Shown: positions 1 through 6,296, counted from the first letter of the stretch. The stretch is DNA of 8,660 nt from an uncultured Jeotgalicoccus sp. (GCA_947631305.1 CANRKV010000063.1:1-8660), one strand, 5' to 3'. The notes: generated by a model from the letters alone, not told the origin. Made by a program: numbers and translations.

Positions 1-839
1 ACTGTTTTATCGAATGACAGATTTGGAATAATCATTGCAAACTCTTCACCGCTGTTTCTAAACAGGTGACCGCCTGTCGGCACGTAATTTTTTAACAGCG
101 ACGCCATCTGGCTGATGATCTTATCGCCGGAATCGTAACTGTGTTTGTCGTTATACGATTTAAAACTGTCGATATCGATTAACAGAAGACTCAGCGTGTC
201 ATCATTTTCAAAATGATCATCGACTAATTTGTCGAGTGATTTAACATTGCCGAGCTGTGTTAAGTGATCGATAAACTCGTCATCGTCGATACGTTTATTT
301 AATCTGTATATCGTATTAATATCTTCATACATCATATGTGCAACAAATATAATCAGCGATGTTACAACGAGTAGTATTATACCTGTCATTAATGATATAT
401 TGTAGAAGAATTGGTTCATGACGATCATATATAAAGAAGTGAAGATAATATTCGTCACAACTAAATTCGCATTCGTAATTTTACGCATGAACGGCACGAC
501 CATCAGAAACAACATATATAGTATTATGAATACGATATAAGCTGAGACGCTGTGTTCAAAAATGAAATGGTAGAAAAAATATACGACAGCGGCTGACATC
601 AGGCCGTAGTAAAATTTATTATATGCCGCAAGAATTAACAGCGGAATAAAGAACAGTGAAAATTCGCCCTGTGATGTGCTGAATGGCACGAGCAGTGACA
701 AAATTGACAATGTTGTCATTAAGAGTGACTGAAACAAACCTGTTTCCACAATCTTTTTTTCTTCGAAAAATTGAATACGGTAAAAGAGGTATATACCGCT
801 TATAATCAATGCGATATTTAAAAGAAAATCAATAAACAT
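1..839 (-). CDS. gdpS: GdpS-like membrane protein with divergent GGDEF domain (C-terminus cut by window edge)
   Basis: Translation from the ATG at 839 gives 279 residues before the window ends. The start has a GGAGG six bases upstream (846-850). Residues 1 to about 170 are hydrophobic and form six or seven membrane segments, followed by a GGDEF domain. Its opening DHLTQLGN motif is recognisable, and DIDSFK at 222-227 supplies the usual metal-binding aspartates. Two signatures are off consensus: the motif normally read ND-x-x-GH-x-x-GD is NDKHSYDSGD (230-239), and the GG[DE]EF loop is SGEEF (263-267). Staphylococcal GdpS is about 356 residues, so roughly 75 are missing here. From the literature, GdpS affects biofilm and virulence gene expression without needing diguanylate cyclase activity, which fits the weakened signature. 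The position beside tagO matches the S. aureus locus. Assignment to a GGDEF membrane protein is firm; the symbol rests on architecture and synteny. Confidence 0.88.
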   Translation of the reverse strand, partial: MFIDFLLNIALIISGIYLFYRIQFFEEKKIVETGLFQSLLMTTLSILSLLVPFSTSQGEFSLFFIPLLILAAYNKFYYGLMSAAVVYFFYHFIFEHSVSAYIVFIILYMLFLMVVPFMRKITNANLVVTNIIFTSLYMIVMNQFFYNISLMTGIILLVVTSLIIFVAHMMYEDINTIYRLNKRIDDDEFIDHLTQLGNVKSLDKLVDDHFENDDTLSLLLIDIDSFKSYNDKHSYDSGDKIISQMASLLKNYVPTGGHLFRNSGEEFAMIIPNLSFDKT

Positions 840-873
840 GGCGCGCCTCCTGACCGGATGAATTAATGTCTCC

Positions 874-879
874 ATTATA
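874..879 (-). promoter_or_regulatory. -10 box of gdpS promoter
   Basis: On the minus strand this reads TATAAT, a perfect sigma-A -10 hexamer, 34 bases upstream of the gdpS start. Transcription would begin near 866 and give a leader of about 27 bases containing the GGAGG site. No good -35 hexamer is present at 16-18 bases, where the sequence is T-rich (TTTCCT), so strength is uncertain. Confidence 0.5.
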
Positions 880-935
880 CAATGATTTATTCATTAAGGA
901 AAATTATCATTTGATTCTTTAAAAAGGAAACTTTT

Positions 936-953
936 TATACCGAATATGGTATA
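936..953. repeat. 18-bp inverted repeat over the tagO promoter, possible operator
   Basis: TATACC and GGTATA form perfect 6-base arms around a 6-base centre (GAATAT). The right arm overlaps the predicted tagO -10 hexamer (950-955), so a protein bound here would compete with RNA polymerase. It has no T tract and short AT-rich arms, so it does not look like a terminator. The bound factor, if any, is unknown. Confidence 0.35.
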
Positions 954-955
954 TT
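947..955 (+). promoter_or_regulatory. Extended -10 promoter of tagO
   Basis: TGGTATATT matches the extended -10 form TG-n-TATAAT with one mismatch. It lies 28 bases before the tagO ATG and predicts a leader of about 20 bases. The matching -35 position (927-932, GAAACT) is not recognisable, which is common for extended -10 promoters. A TTGATT at 911-916 is a possible -35 only for a poorer -10 at 934-939. Confidence 0.45.
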
Positions 956-983
956 TAATTGGATTAAAAATACGGGTGAGAAT

Positions 984-2033
984 ATGTATACTTTATTTAT
1001 TTTATGTATATCGTTCGCGATATCTTTATTAATAGTGCCGCTTTTTATATACCTTGCGAAACGTTTTGGGTTTGTAGACTATCCAAACTACCGCAAAGTG
1101 CATAAAGTGCCGATGCCTTATCTCGGCGGTGTGGCAATATTGCTGAGCTTTACTATTGTGACATTGTTTGCTCAGCCTGTTGAAACTGAATATAAACCGA
1201 TTATTATCGGTGCAGTGGTTCTCTGCCTGATTGGTCTGATTGATGACAAGTATGATCTGAAGCCGTTTATTAAATTCATCGGCCAGCTCGTTGCCATCGC
1301 AGTACCGATTTCATACGGTATTGTAATCGATACGATTACGCCGTTTGGCTTTGAAATCAACTTTGGTGTCTTTTCAATACTGGTCACTGTTATTTGGCTT
1401 GCCGCGATTATTAACGCGATAAACCTGATTGACGGACTCGACGGTCTTGCTACCGGAGTAGTGATTATTGCACTGGCGAGTATCGCAATCATTACGATAT
1501 TCCAGCAGAATTTATTTGTTATGATGCTCTGTGTGATTTTACTCGGCGCCTGTCTCGGATTTCTGCCGTACAACTTTCACCCTGCAAAAATATTTCTCGG
1601 TGATAACGGCGCGATGATGCTCGGCTATATTATTGGTGTACTGTCAATTATCGGCTTTAAAAACATTACGTTTATTTCGCTGTTTTTCCCGATTATTATA
1701 CTCGGTGTGCCATTTATGGATATATTTTTCGCGGCGGTCCGGCGGTATAGGGAAGGTGTGTCCGTAATGCGGGCAGATAAAAACCACCTGCATCACAGAG
1801 TGCAGCAGCTCGGGTTCTCCCACAGGGAGACTGTCGTGCTGATTTACTTTATTGCCCTCCTGTTCGCGATTGGCGGGGTGATTATGTATCTCGCAACAGT
1901 TCCAGGTGCGGTAATTATCGGTATTCTGCTGCTGTTTACTATGAATATGGTTGTCGAGGCGACAAACCTGATCGGTTCAAACCGGCGTCCGGTACTGAAC
2001 TTTTTCCAAAAAGTATTTAACAAAATTCCATAA
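984..2033 (+). CDS. tagO: TagO, undecaprenyl-phosphate GlcNAc-1-phosphate transferase
   Basis: This 349-residue protein belongs to the MraY/WecA polyprenyl-phosphate sugar-1-phosphate transferase family. TagO moves GlcNAc-1-phosphate from UDP-GlcNAc to undecaprenyl phosphate at the inner membrane face, the first step of wall teichoic acid synthesis. Family motifs appear in order: KVHKVPMPYLGG (38-49), the catalytic Asp pair DD (87-88) in DDKYD, NLIDGLDGLATG (147-158), FLGDNG (204-209) and the basic loop HLHHRVQQLG (268-277). About eleven membrane segments fill the rest. Length is normal for TagO. The start has only a short GGGTGAG (974-980) close upstream, so initiation may be moderate. It is divergent from gdpS and abuts the YvyE/YigZ gene tail to tail. 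A related WecA role is possible in principle, but the locus matches tagO of staphylococci. Confidence 0.93.
   Translation: MYTLFILCISFAISLLIVPLFIYLAKRFGFVDYPNYRKVHKVPMPYLGGVAILLSFTIVTLFAQPVETEYKPIIIGAVVLCLIGLIDDKYDLKPFIKFIGQLVAIAVPISYGIVIDTITPFGFEINFGVFSILVTVIWLAAIINAINLIDGLDGLATGVVIIALASIAIITIFQQNLFVMMLCVILLGACLGFLPYNFHPAKIFLGDNGAMMLGYIIGVLSIIGFKNITFISLFFPIIILGVPFMDIFFAAVRRYREGVSVMRADKNHLHHRVQQLGFSHRETVVLIYFIALLFAIGGVIMYLATVPGAVIIGILLLFTMNMVVEATNLIGSNRRPVLNFFQKVFNKIP
1975..2005 (+). terminator. Terminator-like hairpin inside the tagO 3' end
   Basis: GTTCA-A-ACCGG (1975-1985) can pair with CCGGT-AC-TGAAC (1989-2000) across a CGT loop, leaving a small internal bulge, and is followed directly by TTTTT (2001-2005). 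The form is that of an intrinsic terminator reading on the plus strand. It sits in codons for SNRRPVLNFF, ending 28 bases before the tagO stop, so transcripts ending here would lack a stop codon. It may be a weak or chance structure. Confidence 0.3.
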
Positions 2034-2663
2034 TCAGACTTTTTCTTCAGCGATAATAATATCGCCTGCTTCATAAAAGAAACTGTTGCTGGTAATTTCT
2101 CTTAAGGTGCTGACGATATCGTCGGCGCCTTTTTCTTTGGCATGAATAACGTAGCTCACTTTATCAGTGTAGTCCTGCGAGACGATTGTTGCATCTGTCG
2201 TACCGAGGAAATGTTCAAACTTGCTCGTAAAAGTATAGTCGAGCGTAACAGTCAGAGGAACAACCGCGACTTCAACAGCCCTGCCGGCATCCTGAACCGC
2301 ACTTGATGCGCCTTGTGAATATGCACGAATTAAACCGCCGGCACCGAGTTTAATACCGCCGTAGTAGCGCGTGACCACAACCGTAACATTATAAAGTTCT
2401 TCTTTTTTCAGCACTTCAAGTATCGGGACACCGGCTGTACCCTGAGGTTCACCGTCATCGTCCGCCTTTTGTATCAGCGCACTTTTACCGACAATATAGG
2501 CGCTGCAATTATGCGTGGCTGCCTTGTGCTCTTTTTTTATATCAGCGATGAATGCCTTCGCTTCTTCTTCAGTTTCAGTCCGTTTTATAAACGATAAAAA
2601 CCGGGACTTTTTAATAACGATTTCCGTTTCCGTACTTTTGTAATTCATGTATTTTTGTTCCAT
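2034..2663 (-). CDS. yvyE: YvyE/YigZ family protein (UPF0029/IMPACT fold)
   Basis: The 209-residue product shows the UPF0029 N-terminal domain, which is related to the eukaryotic IMPACT protein. The signature runs from ATHNCSAYIVG (49-59) through DDGEPQGTAGVPILEVL (69-85) to TRYYGGIKLGAGGLIRAYSQ (98-117). A C-terminal domain of the DUF1949 type covers about 137-195. The length is typical of the family. Biochemical function is not settled; IMPACT acts in translational control in eukaryotes, and bacterial homologues are loosely linked to translation. The ATG at 2663 has GAGGTG five bases upstream, so it is preferred over the in-frame Met6. Its stop codon directly abuts that of tagO, and it is divergent from fakB1. 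The family assignment is secure; the role is not. Confidence 0.92.
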   Translation of the reverse strand: MEQKYMNYKSTETEIVIKKSRFLSFIKRTETEEEAKAFIADIKKEHKAATHNCSAYIVGKSALIQKADDDGEPQGTAGVPILEVLKKEELYNVTVVVTRYYGGIKLGAGGLIRAYSQGASSAVQDAGRAVEVAVVPLTVTLDYTFTSKFEHFLGTTDATIVSQDYTDKVSYVIHAKEKGADDIVSTLREITSNSFFYEAGDIIIAEEKV

Positions 2664-2740
2664 ACAAACACCTCAATAATAGTTTATCATATGTCTGATA
2701 TGTAGTAGAATAGTTACGAGATGAATTGGAGGAGACGCAT
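2664..2740. promoter_or_regulatory. Divergent control region between yvyE and fakB1
   Basis: This 77-base gap must carry both promoters. For fakB1, TAGAAT at 2706-2711 is a plausible -10, with TTTATC 17 bases upstream (2683-2688) as a poor -35. For yvyE, TATGAT on the minus strand (2686-2691) is the best -10, without a clear -35. Between them lie nested small repeats: TATCA-N6-TGATA (2685-2700), CATAT-N5-ATATG (2688-2702), and ATATGT twice (2689, 2698). The fakB1 ribosome binding site GGAGGAG is at 2728-2734. Confidence 0.35.
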
Positions 2741-3613
2741 ATGAAAGTTGCGGTTGTCGTGGATTCGACAAGTTATTTACCTGAGCATATTTTAGCTGAA
2801 CATAATATATACACAATTCCATTAAATGTAGTTATTGGAGATAAAATTTTTAAAGAAAATGAAATAGATAATAAATGGTATTACGCTGAGATGGCGTCAC
2901 TGGATGAACTGCCGACAACGAGCCAGCCGTCCATCGGGGATTATATTTTACTGCTGGAGTCACTGTACCGCGACGGATATACAGATGTGATCAGTTTTCA
3001 TTTATCTGCTGAACTCAGCGGCACGTGCCAAAATGCAAGAGCGGCTGCGGCGAGTGTTGACGGCATTAATGTTCACGTGGTTGATACTGAAATTGCGGCT
3101 GCACCGCTTGGATTTATTGCCTTATATGCAGCGCAGAATCTTGATAAAAAACCGCTTGAAGAATTACTTGCAGATGTTAATGAGATGAAGCAGAAAGGTA
3201 ACATGAATGCGTTCTTCTTAGTCGATACACTGACTAATCTGCAGAAAGGCGGACGGTTATCGAACGCTCAGGCATTTATCGGCGGACTGTTAAAGATTAA
3301 ACCGATTCTGGAATTCCAGGACGGCAAAATTGTCGCTATAGAAAAAATCAGAACGCAGAAAAAAGCGATGCTGAAAATTGAAGCGATGCTGAAGAATGAA
3401 TTCCGCAAGCACGAAGGCAAGGAACTGACAGCATGTTTAATTCATGCCAACGCTGAAGAACTTGGTAAACGCTATAAAACTGAACTGGAAGAAAAGTTCC
3501 CGCAGGTGAAATTTGTACTGCAGGAGTTCGGTCCGGTTGTCGGTACGCATTTAGGGGAAGGCGCACTCGGCATCGGTTTTACAACGTATAACGTAGATAC
3601 TACAGGCTTATAA
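2741..3613 (+). CDS. fakB1: FakB-type DegV family fatty acid binding protein
   Basis: The 290-residue cytoplasmic protein is a full-length DegV family member. FakB proteins bind a fatty acid and present it to the kinase FakA, which forms acyl phosphate for phospholipid synthesis from external fatty acids. Visible family motifs are VVDST (6-10), TTSQPS (59-64), HLSAELSGT (87-95, with the conserved Ser93), KGGRLSNAQAFIGGLLKIKPIL (169-190) and FGPVVGTHLGEGALGIGF (263-280). The ATG at 2741 is chosen because GGAGGAG (2728-2734) lies six bases upstream. A TTG at 2726 is in frame, but using it would place this ribosome binding site inside the gene. In S. aureus the gene at this position, between the YvyE homologue and comFA, is fakB1, and in B. 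subtilis degV precedes comFA. The family is certain; the preference for saturated chains implied by FakB1 is inferred from synteny. Confidence 0.9.
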   Translation: MKVAVVVDSTSYLPEHILAEHNIYTIPLNVVIGDKIFKENEIDNKWYYAEMASLDELPTTSQPSIGDYILLLESLYRDGYTDVISFHLSAELSGTCQNARAAAASVDGINVHVVDTEIAAAPLGFIALYAAQNLDKKPLEELLADVNEMKQKGNMNAFFLVDTLTNLQKGGRLSNAQAFIGGLLKIKPILEFQDGKIVAIEKIRTQKKAMLKIEAMLKNEFRKHEGKELTACLIHANAEELGKRYKTELEEKFPQVKFVLQEFGPVVGTHLGEGALGIGFTTYNVDTTGL

Positions 3614-3625
3614 TTTTATATTTTT

Positions 3626-3657
3626 AAACCGCAGCTTATTCAGGCTGCGGTTTTTTT
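3626..3657 (+). terminator. Intrinsic terminator after fakB1
   Basis: A perfect 10-bp stem pairs AAACCGCAGC (3626-3635) with GCTGCGGTTT (3644-3653) around an 8-base loop, and runs into seven Ts (3651-3657). It starts 12 bases after the fakB1 stop. The comFA ribosome binding site GGAGG begins at 3661, so the hairpin also sits directly in front of comFA and could act as an attenuator for it. Confidence 0.88.
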
Positions 3658-3672
3658 ATTGGAGGAATTATT

Positions 3673-4917
3673 ATGATCTTAAAGCACGGCGCACCGGATG
3701 TTATGTTTGACAGAGGAGTAAAGAATAATCAGTGCCTCCGCTGCGGCAACGGGGACAAAGATTTGTTTTACACTTATTATTCTTCATATGAAAACACGGA
3801 CATTACGTACTGCCTGCACTGTATCGCACTTGGCCGGTCGGATTCGTTAAATCCGCTGTACGGCTGTGAAACGTTACGTAAGAGCGAGAACATTGACTAC
3901 AGGCTCGAATTTGAGCTGAATGATATACAAAAACAAGCGAGCGCAAGACTGCTTGATGCAATTAAGAATAAGCATAATCTGATGCTTTATGCAGTGACCG
4001 GTGCAGGGAAAACTGAGATTACATTTGAAGGAATTAAATATGCGCGGCAAAACGGTCTGAATGTGGCATTCATTTCGCCGAGAATCGATGTGGTTAAGGA
4101 AGTCTATTTAAGACTGGCGGATGCATTTAAGGGAGTGCGGATTGATTTAATGTACAGCGGTGTGAAATCGGTGTTTTCTCATATGTTTACAGTCTGCACC
4201 GTGCACCAGCTCTTTAATTGCATCAATCATTACGATGTTATTATTATCGATGAAGTCGACGCCTTCCCGCTGCCGGAAGAACCATTGTTAATGGAGACAA
4301 TAAAACGTGCGGCAGCGGATGATGCATCGATTATCCTGATGACGGCAACGCCGACCAGTGAAATGAAGAGACTTGCCGGGAAAAATAATATCGTTACGAT
4401 TGCACGCCGGTATCACGGCTATGATTTAGCTGTGCCGAATATTGTCTGGCATAATGCGGATAAGTACATCAGAAAGAATAAAATACCGCCGAAGCTTATG
4501 GAACTGGTCGATGACATTATAAATGAGCATAGAAAAGTTCTTATATTTTTCCCGGATATTGCCATGATGAAGTCACTGGCAGCGGTAATCAAAGCAAAAT
4601 ACAGCCGTTTGGAATCGGTCTACAGCGGAGATAAGGAACGGTATAAAAAGGTGCAGATGATGCGGGACGGTGAGCTCGATATTCTGCTGACAACGACTAT
4701 TCTGGAACGGGGTGTCACGTTTGTAAATCTGGACGTAATTGTCATCGACGCGCACCGGTTCCGCAGTGCAAGTCTGATTCAAATATGCGGGCGCGTCGGG
4801 CGGAAACCGAAGGATCCGACAGGGAATATCTGGCTGATGACAACGTTTAATACTTCAGGCATCACGAAGACGATTGCTGCAATCAGACAATTTAATAAGG
4901 GGAGGGACGCGCTGTGA
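3673..4917 (+). CDS. comFA: ComFA, DEAD-box DNA translocase/helicase for competence
   Basis: The 414-residue protein is a superfamily 2 ATPase with the ComFA layout. ComFA works at the inner membrane face and is thought to drive single-stranded transforming DNA into the cell. A four-Cys zinc site opens it (C21, C24, C47, C50), followed by Walker A AVTGAGKTE (107-115), motif Ia at about 134-140, the DEVD box (193-196), TAT (224-226), and the second RecA domain with motif VI QICGRVGR (370-377). All key residues are present, so nothing points to decay. It is somewhat shorter than the B. subtilis protein (about 463), mostly at the N-terminus. The ATG has GGAGG seven bases upstream (3661-3665). 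It overlaps comFC by four bases, so the two are probably translationally coupled. No promoter fits between the fakB1 terminator and this start. Confidence 0.93.
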   Translation: MILKHGAPDVMFDRGVKNNQCLRCGNGDKDLFYTYYSSYENTDITYCLHCIALGRSDSLNPLYGCETLRKSENIDYRLEFELNDIQKQASARLLDAIKNKHNLMLYAVTGAGKTEITFEGIKYARQNGLNVAFISPRIDVVKEVYLRLADAFKGVRIDLMYSGVKSVFSHMFTVCTVHQLFNCINHYDVIIIDEVDAFPLPEEPLLMETIKRAAADDASIILMTATPTSEMKRLAGKNNIVTIARRYHGYDLAVPNIVWHNADKYIRKNKIPPKLMELVDDIINEHRKVLIFFPDIAMMKSLAAVIKAKYSRLESVYSGDKERYKKVQMMRDGELDILLTTTILERGVTFVNLDVIVIDAHRFRSASLIQICGRVGRKPKDPTGNIWLMTTFNTSGITKTIAAIRQFNKGRDAL

Positions 4918-5597
4918 GATGTTTAAACTGCCATAATGTGATTAATGAAGAACCGACACTGATCTCACTGTTCACTAAAAATGAACCATTGTGCTTTACC
5001 TGCCGCACCGCGCTGAATTTTAAATATCCGGGAGCGAGATGCGGCAGGTGTCATCAGCTTGTGACTGAACAGACTGATATGTGCCGTGACTGCCGCGTTC
5101 TGTACGCTCTTTATCCGGATATTAATAAAATGTATACAGTAACGGATTATAATGAAGAGATGAAGCTGCTCATGCACCGTTATAAGTTTGTGCGTGATTA
5201 TGCACTCAGTGAAGTGCTCGCACTGCTGTGCACATTTAATTTTAAGCAGTATGATTATGTCGTGCCTGTACCTGTATCCGAGGCACGGCTGAAAGAACGG
5301 ACTTACAATCAAACCTCAGCTGTGCTGGAAGCACTCGATGTAAAGTACATGGATATGCTTGGTACTAAGAAGGTGAAAAGGCAGTCGGAGCTCTCCAGGC
5401 ACGAGCGCCTGAACAGTACAAATCCATTTTATTTACTTGAAAATGTTAGCAGCATGAACTTATCGGGTAAGAGTGTACTTATAACGGATGACATTTATAC
5501 GACTGGCATTACAATACATCAGGCGGCAAATGTGATCAAAGTATTAAATTTTCAGAATATTGATGTGTTAACGTTTTCAAAAGCACAGCACATTTGA
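4914..5597 (+). CDS. comFC: ComFC, phosphoribosyltransferase-like competence protein
   Basis: The 227-residue product is a ComFC/GntX family protein. It has an N-terminal Cys-rich zinc region (C3, C6, C27, C30, C43, C46, C57, C60) and a type I phosphoribosyltransferase fold. The PRPP-binding loop is VLITDDIYTTGITI (188-201), with PVPVSEARLKERTYNQ (118-133) in front as in other members. ComFC is needed for full transformation and is thought to cooperate with ComFA in DNA uptake or processing; its substrate is not established. The start is a GTG whose last two bases form the comFA TGA stop (4-base overlap). A purine-rich GGGGAGGG (4899-4906) within the end of comFA serves as its ribosome binding site. 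The out-of-frame ATG at 4919 is not the start. comFB, which separates these genes in B. subtilis, is absent. Confidence 0.92.
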   Translation: MRCLNCHNVINEEPTLISLFTKNEPLCFTCRTALNFKYPGARCGRCHQLVTEQTDMCRDCRVLYALYPDINKMYTVTDYNEEMKLLMHRYKFVRDYALSEVLALLCTFNFKQYDYVVPVPVSEARLKERTYNQTSAVLEALDVKYMDMLGTKKVKRQSELSRHERLNSTNPFYLLENVSSMNLSGKSVLITDDIYTTGITIHQAANVIKVLNFQNIDVLTFSKAQHI

Positions 5598-5603
5598 TAT
5601 AAT
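5595..5603 (+). promoter_or_regulatory. Extended -10 promoter of hpf overlapping the comFC stop
   Basis: TGATATAAT is a perfect extended -10 (TG-n-TATAAT), in which the TGA is also the comFC stop codon. A TTTTCA at 5574-5579 lies 18 bases upstream as a weak -35. Transcription would start near 5610, leaving a leader of about 33 bases with GGAGG at 5631-5635. This gives hpf its own promoter, separate from the com genes. A sigma-B element, known for hpf in other Firmicutes, is not obvious here. Confidence 0.65.
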
Positions 5604-5642
5604 GAAGATAAGAAACAAAGGTACTTACAAGGAGGGCTCATC

Positions 5643-6203
5643 ATGATTAGAGTTGAAATCAGAGGCGAAAACATTGAAGTAACAGATGCAATCCGCGAAC
5701 ATATCGAGGAAAAAGTTGCAAAACTTGAACGTTACTTCAACGACGTACCAAACACGCATGCACATGTAAACATCAAGGTTCGTAATAACAAACGCGGTAA
5801 AGTTGAGATTACGATACCTATGAAAGATTTAACATTGCGTGCGGAGGAAGGACACGATGATCTTTACGCAGCAGTTGATTTAGTAATTGATAAGCTGGAA
5901 AGACAAATTCGCAAACACAAAACTAAAATCAACCGCAAATTCAGAGAGAAAAACCCTGAGGCCGATTTCTTTAATGCAACAGCATTTGAAAACGGTGCGG
6001 AAGAAGACAATGAAAACAATGACGAGATTGCAATATTCCGTTCTAAGGAGTTCACGCTGAAACCGATGGATTCTGAAGAAGCGGTACTGCAGATGAATAT
6101 GCTCGGTCATGACTTCTTCGTCTTTAATGATAGAGAAACTGAAGGTACTAGTATTGTTTACCGACGTAAAGACGGTAAATACGGTCTAATCGAAACAAAT
6201 TAA
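5643..6203 (+). CDS. hpf: Long-form ribosome hibernation promoting factor
   Basis: The 186-residue protein is a long HPF. The N-terminal ribosome-binding domain (about 1-100) has the RaiA/HPF pattern, from IRGENIEVTDAIREHIEEKV to the basic RQIRKHKTKINRKFREK stretch. An acidic linker rich in Glu, Asp and Asn (about 117-128) follows. The C-terminal dimerisation domain (about 130-186) includes RSKEFTLKPMDSEEAVLQM and MLGHDFFVFNDRET. Long HPF binds the 30S subunit and pairs two ribosomes into inactive 100S dimers in slow growth. The ATG has GGAGGG seven bases upstream. It has its own upstream promoter and a downstream terminator, so it is probably monocistronic. Its position just before secA is conserved in Bacillus (yvyD) and Staphylococcus. 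Length and domains are normal. Confidence 0.95.
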   Translation: MIRVEIRGENIEVTDAIREHIEEKVAKLERYFNDVPNTHAHVNIKVRNNKRGKVEITIPMKDLTLRAEEGHDDLYAAVDLVIDKLERQIRKHKTKINRKFREKNPEADFFNATAFENGAEEDNENNDEIAIFRSKEFTLKPMDSEEAVLQMNMLGHDFFVFNDRETEGTSIVYRRKDGKYGLIETN

Positions 6204-6217
6204 TATGAAATTTCATG

Positions 6218-6255
6218 AAACCCTGACGGCGGTTTACCCGCCTTCGGGGTTTTTT
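6218..6255 (+). terminator. Intrinsic terminator after hpf
   Basis: AAACCC (6218-6223) pairs with GGGTTT (6247-6252) and encloses an inner GGCGG/CCGCC hairpin (6228-6232 with 6238-6242) around TTTAC. A run of six Ts (6250-6255) follows. It begins 14 bases after the hpf stop. A perfect 12-bp palindrome, ATGAAATTTCAT (6205-6216), lies just in front of it. Confidence 0.85.
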
Positions 6256-6279
6256 AATGTTACATATTTTATTTTCCTA

Positions 6280-6296
6280 TATAATGGTGGTAAAAT
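6280..6296 (+). promoter_or_regulatory. Candidate -10 boxes of the secA promoter
   Basis: Two candidates sit 11 bases apart: TATAAT (6280-6285) and TAAAAT (6291-6296), the latter with TGG in front as an extended -10. A GTTACA at 6259-6264 resembles a -35 but stands only 15 bases from the first. Either would give a leader of roughly 40-50 bases, ending in the GAGGGAG ribosome binding site (6327-6333) nine bases before the secA ATG. Which one is used cannot be told. Confidence 0.5.

Noticed and set aside
840..847. GGCGCGCC palindrome next to the gdpS start
   Set aside because: It is an 8-bp restriction-type palindrome between the ribosome binding site and ATG; nothing suggests more than chance.
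1172..1573. 133-codon open frame on the minus strand within tagO
   Set aside because: It lies wholly opposite a well-supported gene, has no ribosome binding site I could see and resembles no known protein.
2726..2740. In-frame TTG that would add five residues to the FakB start
   Set aside because: It overlaps the GGAGGAG ribosome binding site, which is ideally spaced for the ATG at 2741, and DegV proteins begin at the equivalent Met-Lys-Val.
4965..5312. 115-codon open frame on the minus strand within comFC
   Set aside because: It is opposite conserved zinc-site and phosphoribosyltransferase codons and shows no independent coding signal.
6205..6216. Perfect palindrome ATGAAATTTCAT after hpf
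   Set aside because: It is AT-rich, has no loop or T tract, and stands beside a good terminator, so it does not need a separate function.
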